Source of the DNA: Desulfobulbus rhabdoformis
GTDB taxonomy: Bacteria; Desulfobacterota; Desulfobulbia; Desulfobulbales; Desulfobulbaceae
Direction: 5' to 3'
DNA: 64,000 nt
Assembly (NCBI RefSeq): GCF_016919065.1
Contig: NZ_JAFFQA010000017.1
Coordinates: 29,931-93,930 of the forward strand
The stretch's first letter is position 1. Each line of letters begins with the position of its first letter. The position numbers and the translations under genes were made by a program. Under the pieces are notes generated by a model. That model saw only the letters and a list, made by a program, of their open reading frames with translations, made no database searches and was not told the DNA's origin. Shown here in pieces: positions 37,119-46,137 of this stretch.

Positions 37119-37581
37119 TCAATTTTCATAGCGCTAGCCTTTTTTCTGGATAACACCACAAAAAAAATATACTCAATGACGAGTGACTGAACACAATCAG
37201 AAGACAATAATTTTGTTCACGGAGCGGCGAAAAGCGCATGAGAGAGTCCCATGCAGTACAAGAGATGAATAGAGGGAGGGCAAGCCTTCTTTAATGAGCA
37301 AAGAGGCCAGCCCTTTTGTGAAGAACGAATCTTAAGAAATTTCTGAATCTGTGACGGCGGGCGGTTTCTGAACAACCTATCCTGTCAACGAGGCAGAGAT
37401 TTTTAAACTCATTCACGCGTTGCTCAATTTCCCCCGCCGCCCCTTGGGAGAAACCTCCCAATATACCGTGTGTATAAATTGTGAGGACTAATCAGGCACC
37501 GCGAAGCCGCCCGTAACCACTGACAGGATCAACATACTTGCGACAGATTGAATGGGCCGTGACCAGTTACCTTGGCAGGAA
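37119..37581. other. Intergenic region
   Basis: 463 bp between the IS3 remnant and a small secreted-protein gene. Contains GGGCAAGCC... GGCCAGCCC-like imperfect inverted sequence near 37279-37315. Nothing else interpretable. Confidence 0.4.
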
Positions 37582-37920
37582 TTACCAAACCGGGGTATGG
37601 CATCCTATCTCGCCATTTTTATAGCCATCCTGGTGCTCATTCCCCTTAACATAAAAATATGTCCCCTCAGGACACTTGATCAGCCCAGGATTAGGCTTGC
37701 AGGTCACGACAGGCGCGTTTTCGCTCCATTTACTCTTCGTACCGGAAATATCATATGATTTGGTCCATCCCGCGGGGCATTGAACCGTAACCAGACGGGT
37801 AATTTTGTTGCTGTCGATCATGGGCTTCATCTTTGCTTTAAGCATAGTGTTTTCTGCCCACGCACCGGAAGCACCTATTGCGACCAACAACACAGCATAA
37901 AAAATTTTCTTTGCCATCAT
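37582..37920 (-). CDS. Small secreted cysteine-containing protein
   Basis: 112 residues, not recognised. Signal peptide KKIFYAVLLVAIGASGAWA-E. The mature part has four Cys (QCPAGW, TCKP, KCPEG, GCHT), so probably two disulfides in the periplasm. GGAGG lies about 5 bases before the first of two adjacent ATGs. Confidence 0.7.
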   Translation of the reverse strand: MMAKKIFYAVLLVAIGASGAWAENTMLKAKMKPMIDSNKITRLVTVQCPAGWTKSYDISGTKSKWSENAPVVTCKPNPGLIKCPEGTYFYVKGNEHQDGYKNGEIGCHTPVW

Positions 37921-38236
37921 TCCTCCCTTGTATAAAGTTCGTTTCCATTGCCAACAGTTTTTCTTATATTAGCATTAAGATCCAAGAGATACAAAGCGTT
38001 ATTCAAAAGCCACTTCACATCAGGTTGAGGATGCCAGATTTGAGGTTTCTGTCATTCAAGAAGTACGCATCATTGGTCCGCGCTGCTAAGCGAGCATATT
38101 CCGAAGCTTGAATGTACCTCCTCTTGCAATGCAACCGGATTATCAGCAAAATATTAGCAAAAGAGGCGTTCGTTTCCGTCAAATCCTATTAAGGTTGCCT
38201 TGATCAAAAGACGTTTAGGACCGCAATAAAAAAATT
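37921..38236. other. Intergenic region between divergent small genes
   Basis: 316 bp holding the divergent control regions. No clear promoter boxes, hairpins or conserved ORF seen. Confidence 0.4.
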
Positions 38237-38581
38237 ATGAAAACAATATGTTGGCTATTGTTCCTTGTTCTCGGAATGGGGGCTGCCTATCTCATTGGAA
38301 CGCTGAGAACACAATGGCAGGAAGAGGCCTGGCAAACTGCTCGAGACAGCCGCCAGAAAGAGTTTGATCTGCGGGTAGAGAGGTATGAGCCAACCTGCGG
38401 CCAACTGTGGCAGGAAGGGCTTTCTCCCATTGTATCCGTGGAAGATGACCGCATTCTGGTGCACACCACAACCGATTATTTCTACGTTATCGGAATCAAC
38501 CTTGCTCCCGGAAAATCACCACTAACGACCTGGTGGGGAGCCGGTCGTGCAAACGCTTTACAAAACTGCCCAAAGCAGTGA
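38237..38581 (+). CDS. Membrane-anchored small protein, unknown
   Basis: 114 residues. One N-terminal hydrophobic segment (ICWLLFLVLGMGAAYLIGTL), then a soluble part with two Cys. Not recognised. It ends 10 bp before the next gene's start and is likely co-transcribed with it. Confidence 0.6.
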   Translation: MKTICWLLFLVLGMGAAYLIGTLRTQWQEEAWQTARDSRQKEFDLRVERYEPTCGQLWQEGLSPIVSVEDDRILVHTTTDYFYVIGINLAPGKSPLTTWWGAGRANALQNCPKQ

Positions 38582-38591
38582 GGAAATCGAG

Positions 38592-38987
38592 ATGAGGATA
38601 CTGGATAAACTCAAAGAAAAGGGCCTTCTCGATACCGAACGCAAAAAATCACCTGCCCCACTCCCCCAAGACAAGAGGCGGTGTCGCAAATGCGGCAATG
38701 AGGAAATGCAGGCCGTCGGCGCCTTTTACGGGGGCTGGAGCCACCAGGAGACAGTCTTTGATTATCAATGCCCCAACTGCGGCCAGGTCGTCACCCTGGA
38801 GACACACAGCGGGTTCCACGGCGGAATCCTCCTCTTTTTCCTGTTGGTGGAATTAATTTTTTTCTTCTTTGACGATTCCCCCAATTTTACAGGGCATGGG
38901 CTGTGTGCTGCTTTTCTTATCAGCCTCTTTCTCTGGTTTAATGCCGACGACTGGTTTCTTTATCCTGTTGTGAAAACCAGAACCTGA
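38592..38987 (+). CDS. Zinc-ribbon membrane protein, unknown
   Basis: 131 residues from MRILDKLKEKG, with GAGGA about 8 bases upstream; a longer frame begins at 38547 inside the previous gene. Two CxxC pairs (CRKCGN... CPNCGQ) form a probable zinc ribbon, followed by two membrane segments (GGILLFFLLVELIFFFF and GLCAAFLISLFLWF). Function unknown. Confidence 0.65.
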   Translation: MRILDKLKEKGLLDTERKKSPAPLPQDKRRCRKCGNEEMQAVGAFYGGWSHQETVFDYQCPNCGQVVTLETHSGFHGGILLFFLLVELIFFFFDDSPNFTGHGLCAAFLISLFLWFNADDWFLYPVVKTRT

Positions 38988-39295
38988 ATAAGTCCCCCCT
39001 CTTCAATTCCAGCACACCAGCCCGGTTGCAAGCTCTCAAAACGAGTGAGGCTTGTTCAAAAGTACTCACATATTGAGAGAACCGGCAGGCCCCCTGAGGT
39101 CTCCTGTACTACTCAAACAAGCGGCCTTCTTTTAGAGCTCCCAAAATATCCTCCTGAAATAACAGAAACAAATCTCTGATCACTCCCCCCTCAAGCACAC
39201 CGAATCTCACCTGGCCCCATTTTTGTTAGCTCCTCTCCTAAATCCGTGACAGAAAGATACAATCACTTGCCATCGCACCACAGGAGGCCCCCTGA
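38988..39295. other. Intergenic region
   Basis: 308 bp with no ORF, repeat or clear promoter. AGGAGG precedes the next gene. Confidence 0.4.
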
Positions 39296-39904
39296 ATGAA
39301 CAAACAACGACTGGTATTCACACTACTGCTTTCAGCCTTTGCTTTTTTGGCTCTTGAGAAGTCCTCCTTGGCCGTCAACCGGATGACTGATTGCGATTGC
39401 TATAGATATGGCGTGCGCTCCGACGGAACCGCCAAAACACGCCCTAAAGGCTGCCGGATGCACACCATGGGGCCAATGACGCCCTGGCTTGGAGGATATT
39501 ACGACGCTCAACGTGGTGATTATCGCTATTTGAACGAAAACAACTGGTGTAGTCCTTCAAACAGACGGCAGCAATCACACGCCTCAACAAACCGTTCCGG
39601 AAACGGTCAGAGCAGCAGTCGGCCTCAACACAGTTCCGGCAACAGCTACCGATCCTCATCTGGCAGTTATCACTGGGTGGTCGCAGATTTTTATGCCCAA
39701 CCCACCCAACTCGCCTACTCCTGGGGTTGCCCCAATGGGTATCACTATGACCAAAAACACAGAGGCTGCGTCGGGGGCTGCAGATATCCTTATAAAAGCT
39801 TCACCACCAAACACTCAGCTTTTTGCATTCAATGCCCGCATGGAACGAATAGGAATATCACAACCACCGACCATCGCGGTATTCCTGTGTGCGCAGCACG
39901 ATAA
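39296..39904 (+). CDS. Secreted Ser/Cys-rich protein, unknown
   Basis: 202 residues. Signal peptide (LVFTLLLSAFAFLALEKSSLA-V). The mature protein has an N-terminal CDCYRYG segment, a Ser/Gly/Gln-rich low-complexity linker (about 90-125), and a Cys-rich C-terminus (WGCPNGYHYD, GCVGGC, FCIQCPHG, VCAA) resembling small disulfide-bonded repeats. AGGAGG upstream. No function assigned. Confidence 0.65.
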   Translation: MNKQRLVFTLLLSAFAFLALEKSSLAVNRMTDCDCYRYGVRSDGTAKTRPKGCRMHTMGPMTPWLGGYYDAQRGDYRYLNENNWCSPSNRRQQSHASTNRSGNGQSSSRPQHSSGNSYRSSSGSYHWVVADFYAQPTQLAYSWGCPNGYHYDQKHRGCVGGCRYPYKSFTTKHSAFCIQCPHGTNRNITTTDHRGIPVCAAR

Positions 39905-39936
39905 ACAGCCTCTAAAAAATGCCCCCCCGCTGAATC

Positions 39937-40040
39937 CGTGAGCATTCAGCGGGGCGTCAGTTTCGTTGTTTGTGACGTACCGATTAAAGTACACTTTATC
40001 GGTATGTTGCAGGCAATGAAAGTGGCGTGCTGATGGATGC
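39937..40040. repeat. Dispersed palindromic repeat, copy 2
   Basis: About 104 bp similar to 17633-17739, same orientation and same long fold-back. ACCGATTAAAGT pairs with ACTTTATCGGT in the centre, while TTTCGTTG... and CAATGAAA form the outer arm. Confidence 0.75.
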
Positions 40041-40153
40041 CCCAAGGGGCGGCGGGTGAAGCTGAACAACAAATGAATTAATTTAAAAATCTTTGTCCCA
40101 TTAATTGGATATCCTGTTCAGTGACCACCCGCCGTCACGGATTCAGGTTTCAA

Positions 40154-40203
40154 GCCGCTCACCACCCCTATGTGACCGATCACCTCCCTATACAACCGCT
40201 TAC
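40154..40203 (+). promoter_or_regulatory. Three BtsR-like direct repeats upstream of the CstA-family gene
   Basis: GCCGCTCA (40154-40161), 13 bases, ACCGATCA (40175-40182), 12 bases, ACCGCTTA (40195-40202). This matches, with single mismatches, the E. coli BtsR (YehT) site as I recall it: ACC(G/A)CT(C/T)A, spacer 13, repeated. A 20-21 bp period puts them on one helix face, as for LytTR-domain regulators. The cognate-like regulator gene lies 3.6 kb downstream. Confidence 0.6.
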
Positions 40204-40300
40204 CCACCCCGCTCTTTCCCCTAGCTTTTCTCCTGGGTATGCTTCCCTCCAATCAAATCAGGGTTCCGATACTCAACACCTTATATCTAGGAGGTATGTC

Positions 40301-41716
40301 ATGACTGTTTTTCTCCTCTGTCTCAGCTTACTTGTGCTGGGCTACATTTTCTACGGTGCTTTTGTCGACCGCATCATTGGATCTGACCCCAGTCGGGTAA
40401 CTCCGGCCACAACCATGGCCGATGGGGCTGATTACGTCAAAATGCATCCGGCAAAGGTTTTTCTTATCCAGCTGCTCAATATTGCAGGCCTAGGTCCTAT
40501 CTTTGGCCCAATTCTCGGTGCTCTGTATGGCCCCTCCGCACTGATCTGGATTGTATTCGGTGCCATATTTGCGGGTGCGGTCCATGATCAATTTTCCGGA
40601 ATGCTCTCTGTCCGGCATCAGGGCAAGAGTATCCCCGATGTGGTCGGCTATCAGCTGGGTAACGGTTTTAAACAGTTCATGCGCCTCTTCTCGATCGTTC
40701 TGCTCCTGCTGGTCGGCGTGGTCTTTGTCCTTGGGCCGGCAAAGCTGCTGGGCAACATGACCGGACTGGCGGTCCCTGCCTGGGTGGCCATTATCTTTTG
40801 CTATTACTTTCTGGCCACCGTTCTGCCCATCGACAAAATCATTGGCCGCATCTACCCTTTCTTCGGGGCAGTGCTCATCTTTATGGCTGTCGGCCTGATC
40901 ACAGCTCTTGCCGTTCAGGGCTATGACTTCTACCCCGCCCTGACTCTTGAAAACCTGCACCCCAAGGATCTGCCGCTCTGGCCGTTGATGTTCATCACCA
41001 TCGCCTGCGGCGCGATCTCTGGTTTTCATGCCACGCAGTCACCGATGATGGCCCGCTGTCTGGACAATGAGAAAAACGGCCGCAAAATTTTCTACGGATC
41101 CATGATTGGTGAGGCGGTTATCGCTCTGATCTGGGCGACCTTAGGCATGGCGTTTTATCACGGCTCTGATGGACTCCAGGCAGCCCTGGCAAACGGGGGT
41201 CCGGCGGCAGTGGTCAACCAAATATCCACCACCCTGCTTGGCCCGGCCGGTGGTCTCCTGGCAATTGTTGGCGTCATCCTTTTACCAATCACCTCTGGTG
41301 ACACCGCATTTCGCAGTGCCCGCCTGATCATTGCCGACTTCGTGAAGCTGCCACAGGCTCAGAGCATCAAGCGACTCTATATCGCCCTGCCGCTTTTTGT
41401 GGTTGGTTTTCTCATCTCCAAGGCCCCCTTTGCCGTGATCTGGCGCTACTTTGGATTTTCCAATCAGACGCTTGCCACCATCGTGCTCTGGGCCGGTGCC
41501 GCCTACCTGATCAAGAAAGGCAGCTTCCACTGGATTGCCACGATTCCTGCAACCTTTATGACCGCTGTTTGCGCAACCTACCTGGCCTATGCCAAGATAG
41601 GATTTGGCCTGCCCATTGATGTGGCCTCCATCATCGGTGTTGTCGCCGCAGTCGCCGCTCTGGGGTGTTTTTTCTTTGCCTTTCGCAAACCGGCCCTGGT
41701 TGCCGAAAACGCCTGA
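40301..41716 (+). CDS. CstA/BtsT-family transporter (probable pyruvate or peptide uptake)
   Basis: 471 residues, about 12-13 membrane segments, the short form of the carbon-starvation CstA family. Family landmarks: FIYGAF-like YIFYGAFVDRII, ADGADYVKMHPAKVFLIQ, IAGLGPIFGPILGALYGP, HDQFSGMLSVRHQGKSIPDV, and ISGFHATQSPMMARCL. Start at MTVFLLCL with GGAGG 7 bases upstream; the open frame upstream is not conserved. E. coli relatives BtsT and CstA import pyruvate. Linkage to BtsS/BtsR-like genes favours a BtsT-type role. Confidence 0.9.
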   Translation: MTVFLLCLSLLVLGYIFYGAFVDRIIGSDPSRVTPATTMADGADYVKMHPAKVFLIQLLNIAGLGPIFGPILGALYGPSALIWIVFGAIFAGAVHDQFSGMLSVRHQGKSIPDVVGYQLGNGFKQFMRLFSIVLLLLVGVVFVLGPAKLLGNMTGLAVPAWVAIIFCYYFLATVLPIDKIIGRIYPFFGAVLIFMAVGLITALAVQGYDFYPALTLENLHPKDLPLWPLMFITIACGAISGFHATQSPMMARCLDNEKNGRKIFYGSMIGEAVIALIWATLGMAFYHGSDGLQAALANGGPAAVVNQISTTLLGPAGGLLAIVGVILLPITSGDTAFRSARLIIADFVKLPQAQSIKRLYIALPLFVVGFLISKAPFAVIWRYFGFSNQTLATIVLWAGAAYLIKKGSFHWIATIPATFMTAVCATYLAYAKIGFGLPIDVASIIGVVAAVAALGCFFFAFRKPALVAENA

Positions 41717-41746
41717 ACACACTCGCCTTCCAATCAGCCCCTCCAC

Positions 41747-41786
41747 GCCCCCGGGAACTTTTCATCCATTCCCGGGGGCGTTCTTT
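41747..41786 (+). terminator. Terminator after the CstA-family gene
   Basis: CGCCCCCGGGAA pairs with TTCCCGGGGGCG (12 bp) and is followed by TTCTTT. Confidence 0.85.
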
Positions 41787-41929
41787 GGTGACTGCTCACG
41801 CATTCAGCTTTTCCTCTCAATGCAGCAATGTGATACAAAAAAACTGATGCAGTAAGAGAATGCCCACAGATAGAGGGGAATGCCGAGACCATCGCTCCCC
41901 CTCCCTTTAACGCCATTAGCGGAATAGAT

Positions 41930-43609
41930 ATGGACCTGCTCACCTTCTCACTGGACAACATCTTCCTGCTCCTCCAGCAGATGTCGGTCTTTCTGGTTAT
42001 CGCCTACCTCTTTACCAAAACACCTGCCTTTCGCTCCTTTCGTGTTGAGTCCCTAGCCGAACGCCACATGCTCAGCCTCTACCTCATCTTTTCCGTCTTC
42101 TCCATTCTTGGGACCTACTTTGGGCTCCCGATACAAGACGCCATCGCCAACACCCGGGCTATAGGGGCAGTGCTGGCGGGGCTTGTCGGTGGCCCCAAAT
42201 TAGGGCTTGCGGTTGGCTTTACCGCTGGCCTCCATCGTTATACCTTAGGCGGCTTCACCGCCTTTAGCTGTGGTGTGTCAACCACGGCAGAAGGATTAAT
42301 TGGCGGACTCGTTCATCTGTACCTGGTCCGTAATCACCGGCAAACACTGTTACTCAGCCCTCAGGTTGCCTTTTTCACCACCTTCTGTTCCGAAATCACG
42401 CAAATGATGATCATCCTGGGACTGGCACGGCCTTTCAGCGAAGCTCTCGCCCTGGTCGAGGTTATCGCCCTTCCCATGATTCTCGCCAACAGTGCCGGCG
42501 CAGCCATTTTTGTCAGTATCATTCGTGATCAGCAGCGAACCTACGACGAATTAAGCGTCCTCTTTTCAGCCAAGGCCATGCGCATTGCTGAGCGTACCCT
42601 GACCATCCTGGGCAAAGGCTTTCCAGAACACGGTGCCGAGGAACTGGCGCAGATTGTTCATGAAGAAACCGGTGTGGGAGCGGTGGCCATAACGGATCGG
42701 GAAAAGGTGCTCGCCTTCACCGGCATCGGCGCTGACCACCACCGGGCAGGTCAGATGCTAACCTCTCCCCATATCATTAAATCCATAGAGGAAAACCGCA
42801 TTGTCTATGCCGATGGCATCAAACGCAGCTGGAAATGCGCCCTGTCAACCGATTGTCCGCTGGGCTCCGCCCTTTCGATCCCCATTCGCGTTGACAGTGA
42901 TCTCATTGGCACCATCAATCTTTTCGAAACCAAGGATACGATTTTTCTCGGACTCAACAAGACCCTGGGCGAAGGCATCGCTAACCTGATCTCCGATCAG
43001 ATTCTCCACGCTCGCTATAATGAACAAAAAAACCTCCTGGTCCAGTCGGAGCTGAAACTAGTCCAGGCACAGATCAATCCGCATTTTCTCTTTAACGCCC
43101 TCAACACAATCATTGCGGTGATCCGCAAGGATTCCCATCAGGCGCGGGAACTTCTGCTCCACCTTTCGAATTTTTTTCGAAAAAATCTTAAGCGGACCAC
43201 CGATATTTCCACGCTGGCCGAGGAGCTTGATCATGTCCAGTCCTATCTTAAAATCGAAAAGGCCCGCTTTGGCGACCAACTGACTCTGGAAATGGATATC
43301 GACAACAACCTGCTCGCCCTGCGGCTGCCGGTTTTTTCCTTACAGCCCCTGATTGAAAATGCGATCAAACACGGTATCTCACAGATGTTTGCCCCGGGGA
43401 TCGTCAGAATCAGTGCCCACCGGCACGACGCAAACGTGGTCATTAAAATTGAAGACAACGGCGGCAACTACCAGGAAGGCGGTCCCATAGGGCTGGGGAT
43501 GAATATTGTCGAGAAACGGATTAAGAGCCTGTACGGAGAAACATACGGGGTGGAGGTCACCTGCGAGCCCCAGGTCAGAACCCTGATCTCTATCACGCTG
43601 CCATATTGA
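41930..43609 (+). CDS. LytS/BtsS-family sensor histidine kinase
   Basis: 559 residues. N-terminal 5TM-LYT membrane domain (about 1-200, with NTRAIGAVLAGLVGGPKLG and AGLHRYTLGG), a GAF domain (about 215-350), a His_kinase dimerisation region with phospho-His in QINPHFLFNALNTI, and an HATPase domain (LQPLIENAIKHGI, GLGMNIVEKR). In E. coli BtsS binds extracellular pyruvate. The neighbouring LytTR regulator and upstream CstA-family transporter make the same logic likely. Confidence 0.92.
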   Translation: MDLLTFSLDNIFLLLQQMSVFLVIAYLFTKTPAFRSFRVESLAERHMLSLYLIFSVFSILGTYFGLPIQDAIANTRAIGAVLAGLVGGPKLGLAVGFTAGLHRYTLGGFTAFSCGVSTTAEGLIGGLVHLYLVRNHRQTLLLSPQVAFFTTFCSEITQMMIILGLARPFSEALALVEVIALPMILANSAGAAIFVSIIRDQQRTYDELSVLFSAKAMRIAERTLTILGKGFPEHGAEELAQIVHEETGVGAVAITDREKVLAFTGIGADHHRAGQMLTSPHIIKSIEENRIVYADGIKRSWKCALSTDCPLGSALSIPIRVDSDLIGTINLFETKDTIFLGLNKTLGEGIANLISDQILHARYNEQKNLLVQSELKLVQAQINPHFLFNALNTIIAVIRKDSHQARELLLHLSNFFRKNLKRTTDISTLAEELDHVQSYLKIEKARFGDQLTLEMDIDNNLLALRLPVFSLQPLIENAIKHGISQMFAPGIVRISAHRHDANVVIKIEDNGGNYQEGGPIGLGMNIVEKRIKSLYGETYGVEVTCEPQVRTLISITLPY

Positions 43610-43784
43610 AACAGGCACGGGCTCCTCTCCTGTAAATTGAACAAGAATGACGGATTAGCTCCTCTCAACAGCGGGATATAGACTTTCCAAGGTGGGGAGG
43701 TATACTAAAGGGAAGACAAAAGGGAAGAAGACCGAGGTTGCACAGCCAACCTGTGATAAATCAACAACCGCAGGCAAAGCCAGT

Positions 43785-44498
43785 ATGATACGAGCGTTAA
43801 TTGTGGATGATGAACCCCATGCTCGAGAGGAGTTAGAGGCCCTGCTCGCAGAGACCGGAGTGATTGAGGTGGTGGGCAGCAGCGCCAACGCCCTGGAGGG
43901 CATCAAGGCGATTAACACCCTGCGTCCAGAGGTGCTCTTTCTTGATATCCATATGCCGATGATCAATGGGTTTGAGATGCTGGCCATGGTCAACCAGGAG
44001 GTCATGCCCCATGTGGTGTTCACTACTGCCTATGACGAATACTCGCTTAAAGCCTTTGAAGAAAAGACTCTGGATTACCTGCTCAAACCTGTGGAGCCCG
44101 AACGGCTCACCAAAACGATCGGGAAGCTCCAGGAACTGCTTCGCTCATCCAGCCCGGCCCCAGCTTACAAGGTTGACCTCATACGTCGCATTCCCTGTTT
44201 AGTGGGGCAAAGGGTACGACTCATCTGCCTGCGGGATGTGGAATATATTTCCTCCGGCGTGGCCGGAACCCAGGTACACACCGCCGACGAACACTTCTAC
44301 ACTGAGATCACACTCAAAGCGCTGGAAGAACGAGCAGGATTACACCGTTGCCACAAACAGTATCTGGTGAATGTGGAATGCATCCAGGAGATTGTTTTTC
44401 TGACCAATGGGGCCGCTGAAATCCTCACCCTCTCCAACCACAAAATTCCGGTGAGCAGACGCTACTTAAAAAACCTCAAACAAAAACTTCTCCTCTGA
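43785..44498 (+). CDS. LytTR-family response regulator (BtsR-like)
   Basis: 237 residues from MIRALIVDDE. Receiver domain with acidic pocket DD at 8-9, phospho-acceptor Asp54 (FLDIHMPM) and Lys in LLKPVEPE; LytTR DNA-binding domain from about 135 (DLIRRIPCLVGQRVRLICL, then FYTEITLKALEERAG and HRCHKQYLVNV). An upstream frame from 43692 is basic and not conserved, so the internal ATG is preferred although its ribosome-binding site is weak. Probably binds the direct repeats at 40154-40203. Confidence 0.92.
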   Translation: MIRALIVDDEPHAREELEALLAETGVIEVVGSSANALEGIKAINTLRPEVLFLDIHMPMINGFEMLAMVNQEVMPHVVFTTAYDEYSLKAFEEKTLDYLLKPVEPERLTKTIGKLQELLRSSSPAPAYKVDLIRRIPCLVGQRVRLICLRDVEYISSGVAGTQVHTADEHFYTEITLKALEERAGLHRCHKQYLVNVECIQEIVFLTNGAAEILTLSNHKIPVSRRYLKNLKQKLLL

Positions 44499-44572
44499 GA
44501 CAGAGAAGAAAAGAACCTACAATAAACTGAATCCCTGGCGGCTAATGACGGCCCATGAATCTAGGAAAAAGA

Positions 44573-44604
44573 AAAGCCCCTTGTTCGAAAACAAGGGGCT
44601 TTTG
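44573..44604. terminator. Bidirectional terminator
   Basis: AAAAGCCCCTTGTT, CGAA, AACAAGGGGCTTTT: 14-bp stem between convergent genes. Confidence 0.9.
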
Positions 44605-44626
44605 TACACTGAAAGCGGACAATTTC

Positions 44627-44815
44627 TTAACGATGGCTGTCCCAAAAATGACCGCATTTGCAATAGGCATGCGGCTCACCGGCACTGCCATGATATTTGC
44701 TTTTTTGTACCCAGTGCGTGCAATTGCATTTTGTGCACGCCCCTGAGCCAGCATACAAGGTAGCTGTTGTTGCAACCAGTGCAACTGTAGAGAGAATAAT
44801 AACCCACATTTTCAT
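44627..44815 (-). CDS. Small secreted CxxC protein
   Basis: 62 residues. Signal peptide (VIILSTVALVATTATLYAG) and a mature part of about 40 residues with CTKCNC, CKCGH and four His, suggesting metal binding in the periplasm. Not recognised. GGAGG upstream of the ATG. Confidence 0.65.
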   Translation of the reverse strand: MKMWVIILSTVALVATTATLYAGSGACTKCNCTHWVQKSKYHGSAGEPHAYCKCGHFWDSHR

Positions 44816-45147
44816 CCGCTTTCCTCCTTTAACTCAATAACACCCCTTCCTTTTTTCGAGTATGCCTGCGAGAAGGCCACCCACCTGGTGTAATTCGACT
44901 GTCAAGCCTCCCCTGCCGCAGCGGTATCAGCACACGAACGAAGCAGATTCACAACAACAGAAAAACAGCAACTTAAAACGGAAGAATTACAAATTCGTAC
45001 TCATTGTTTTGTATCGTTTGCTCGAAAGCATGTCAAGGACAAAGAGTGTTTTTTTCATGACGCCCAGTGAGGCCCTTCAATCCAAGCCAGAGCCTCCTAT
45101 TCTTTCCCAAATGTATCTCCCCTGAGAGAGTAGGAGCGCCGCAACCA
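44816..45147. other. Intergenic region
   Basis: 332 bp between the small secreted-protein gene and the nif-cluster terminator. It holds the promoter of the former; no ORF or repeat I can support. Confidence 0.4.
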
Positions 45148-45187
45148 AAAAAAAGGAGAGAGCAGGAACCTGCTCTCTCCTTTTTTT
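45148..45187 (-). terminator. Terminator at the end of the nif-cluster minus-strand genes
   Basis: AAAAAGGAGAGAGCAGG and its complement form a 17-bp stem with T-runs on both sides. It lies just downstream of the HEPN-like gene stop. Confidence 0.9.
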
Positions 45188-45212
45188 AGAGAATTTCGTG
45201 CGGATGAATAAC

Positions 45213-45656
45213 TCAGGCAGTCGCGGCATCCAAGCGGCTTTGGAGCGTGCGGGCGAGCCCGAGCATATGTTCAATCTCTCCAACGGTCGGCGTGATTGTT
45301 GAGATTGCATCCGGGTCACAGATATCCTGGTAACTGTCCAGCGCACGGATCGCGTCTGCTATTCCCACAACAGTCTCGGGCATCCATTTTTCCAGGGCAT
45401 CAACCAGATCATGCATGGTGTGGTTATAGGGAAGGCGACCAATCTCCATCAGAGAACTCATCACCAGCTTCTCGATAGCCATTGCAGCAATATTATAGAG
45501 AATTTCAGTGGTAAACGCCTTTTTCTTCTTGGCAAAAGCGTTCTCTGCAAGCTGCAGGTATTGGAGCCCTTCAGTTTTAAATTCTTCGTAATTTTCTATT
45601 GAATGGGTGTTTATGTCCTCAAATCCCACGAGTGGTGCCGGTGTCACGTTCGCCAT
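45213..45656 (-). CDS. HEPN-like helical protein in the nif cluster
   Basis: 147 residues from MANVTPAPLVGF. Helical with a HEPN-type pattern: EGLQYLQLAENAFAKKKKAF, AAMAIEKLVMSSLMEIGRLP, HTMHDLVDALEKW. The canonical R-x4-6-H catalytic motif of HEPN RNases is not seen. It follows the ferredoxin and ends at a strong terminator, so it is probably the last nif-cluster gene. Function unknown; HEPN assignment is by pattern only. Confidence 0.6.
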   Translation of the reverse strand: MANVTPAPLVGFEDINTHSIENYEEFKTEGLQYLQLAENAFAKKKKAFTTEILYNIAAMAIEKLVMSSLMEIGRLPYNHTMHDLVDALEKWMPETVVGIADAIRALDSYQDICDPDAISTITPTVGEIEHMLGLARTLQSRLDAATA

Positions 45657-45801
45657 AACCTCCCCCTCAGTCCCGATCACAATACGATTATTGAACTGCT
45701 GAATCAATGTATCTGGACTACCAAATCAAAAAGCATAAAGAGCTGGAGCAACTATGACAAGCTGCTCCAGCTTTTTTCTCAATACAATCTTTCGATCAAT
45801 T

Positions 45802-46104
45802 TCAGGCGATAAGGTAATCGGCTACCGGCTCACCGTCTTCGATGCCGTCAAGAATCTCATCAATGATATCGGTGCTGTTGACACCTTTGTACCACAGATT
45901 ATCCGGCTGAATGACCATGACAGGGCCATTCTCACACTGCTTCAAACAACCGGTGGCAATAATCTGAATATCAAGACCGCGATCTAAAATTTCCTCTTCC
46001 AGGTACTGCAGAAAACCATCGGTCTGTTTATGACAGATTCCTTTGGGATCACCTTTTACGCGAAAACTCTGACAAACTAAAATCTGTTTCTCGGGGATAG
46101 CCAT
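45802..46104 (-). CDS. Thioredoxin-like [2Fe-2S] ferredoxin
   Basis: 100 residues. The cluster ligands are Cys11, Cys24, Cys53 and Cys57 (VCQSF...ICHK...TGCLKQC), the arrangement of Shethna/clostridial 2Fe-2S ferredoxins, often found in nif clusters. The C-terminus is acidic. A likely electron carrier or redox partner in nitrogenase function or cofactor assembly. It begins 33 bp after the NifB/NifX-like gene. Confidence 0.9.
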   Translation of the reverse strand: MAIPEKQILVCQSFRVKGDPKGICHKQTDGFLQYLEEEILDRGLDIQIIATGCLKQCENGPVMVIQPDNLWYKGVNSTDIIDEILDGIEDGEPVADYLIA

Positions 46105-46137
46105 TGTTCTTTCCTTTATATATTTTAAATAATCGTA

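Noticed and set aside
36989..37207. 72-codon minus-strand frame
   Set aside because: Out-of-frame reading of the IS3 transposase remnant; the genuine frame ends at 36978.
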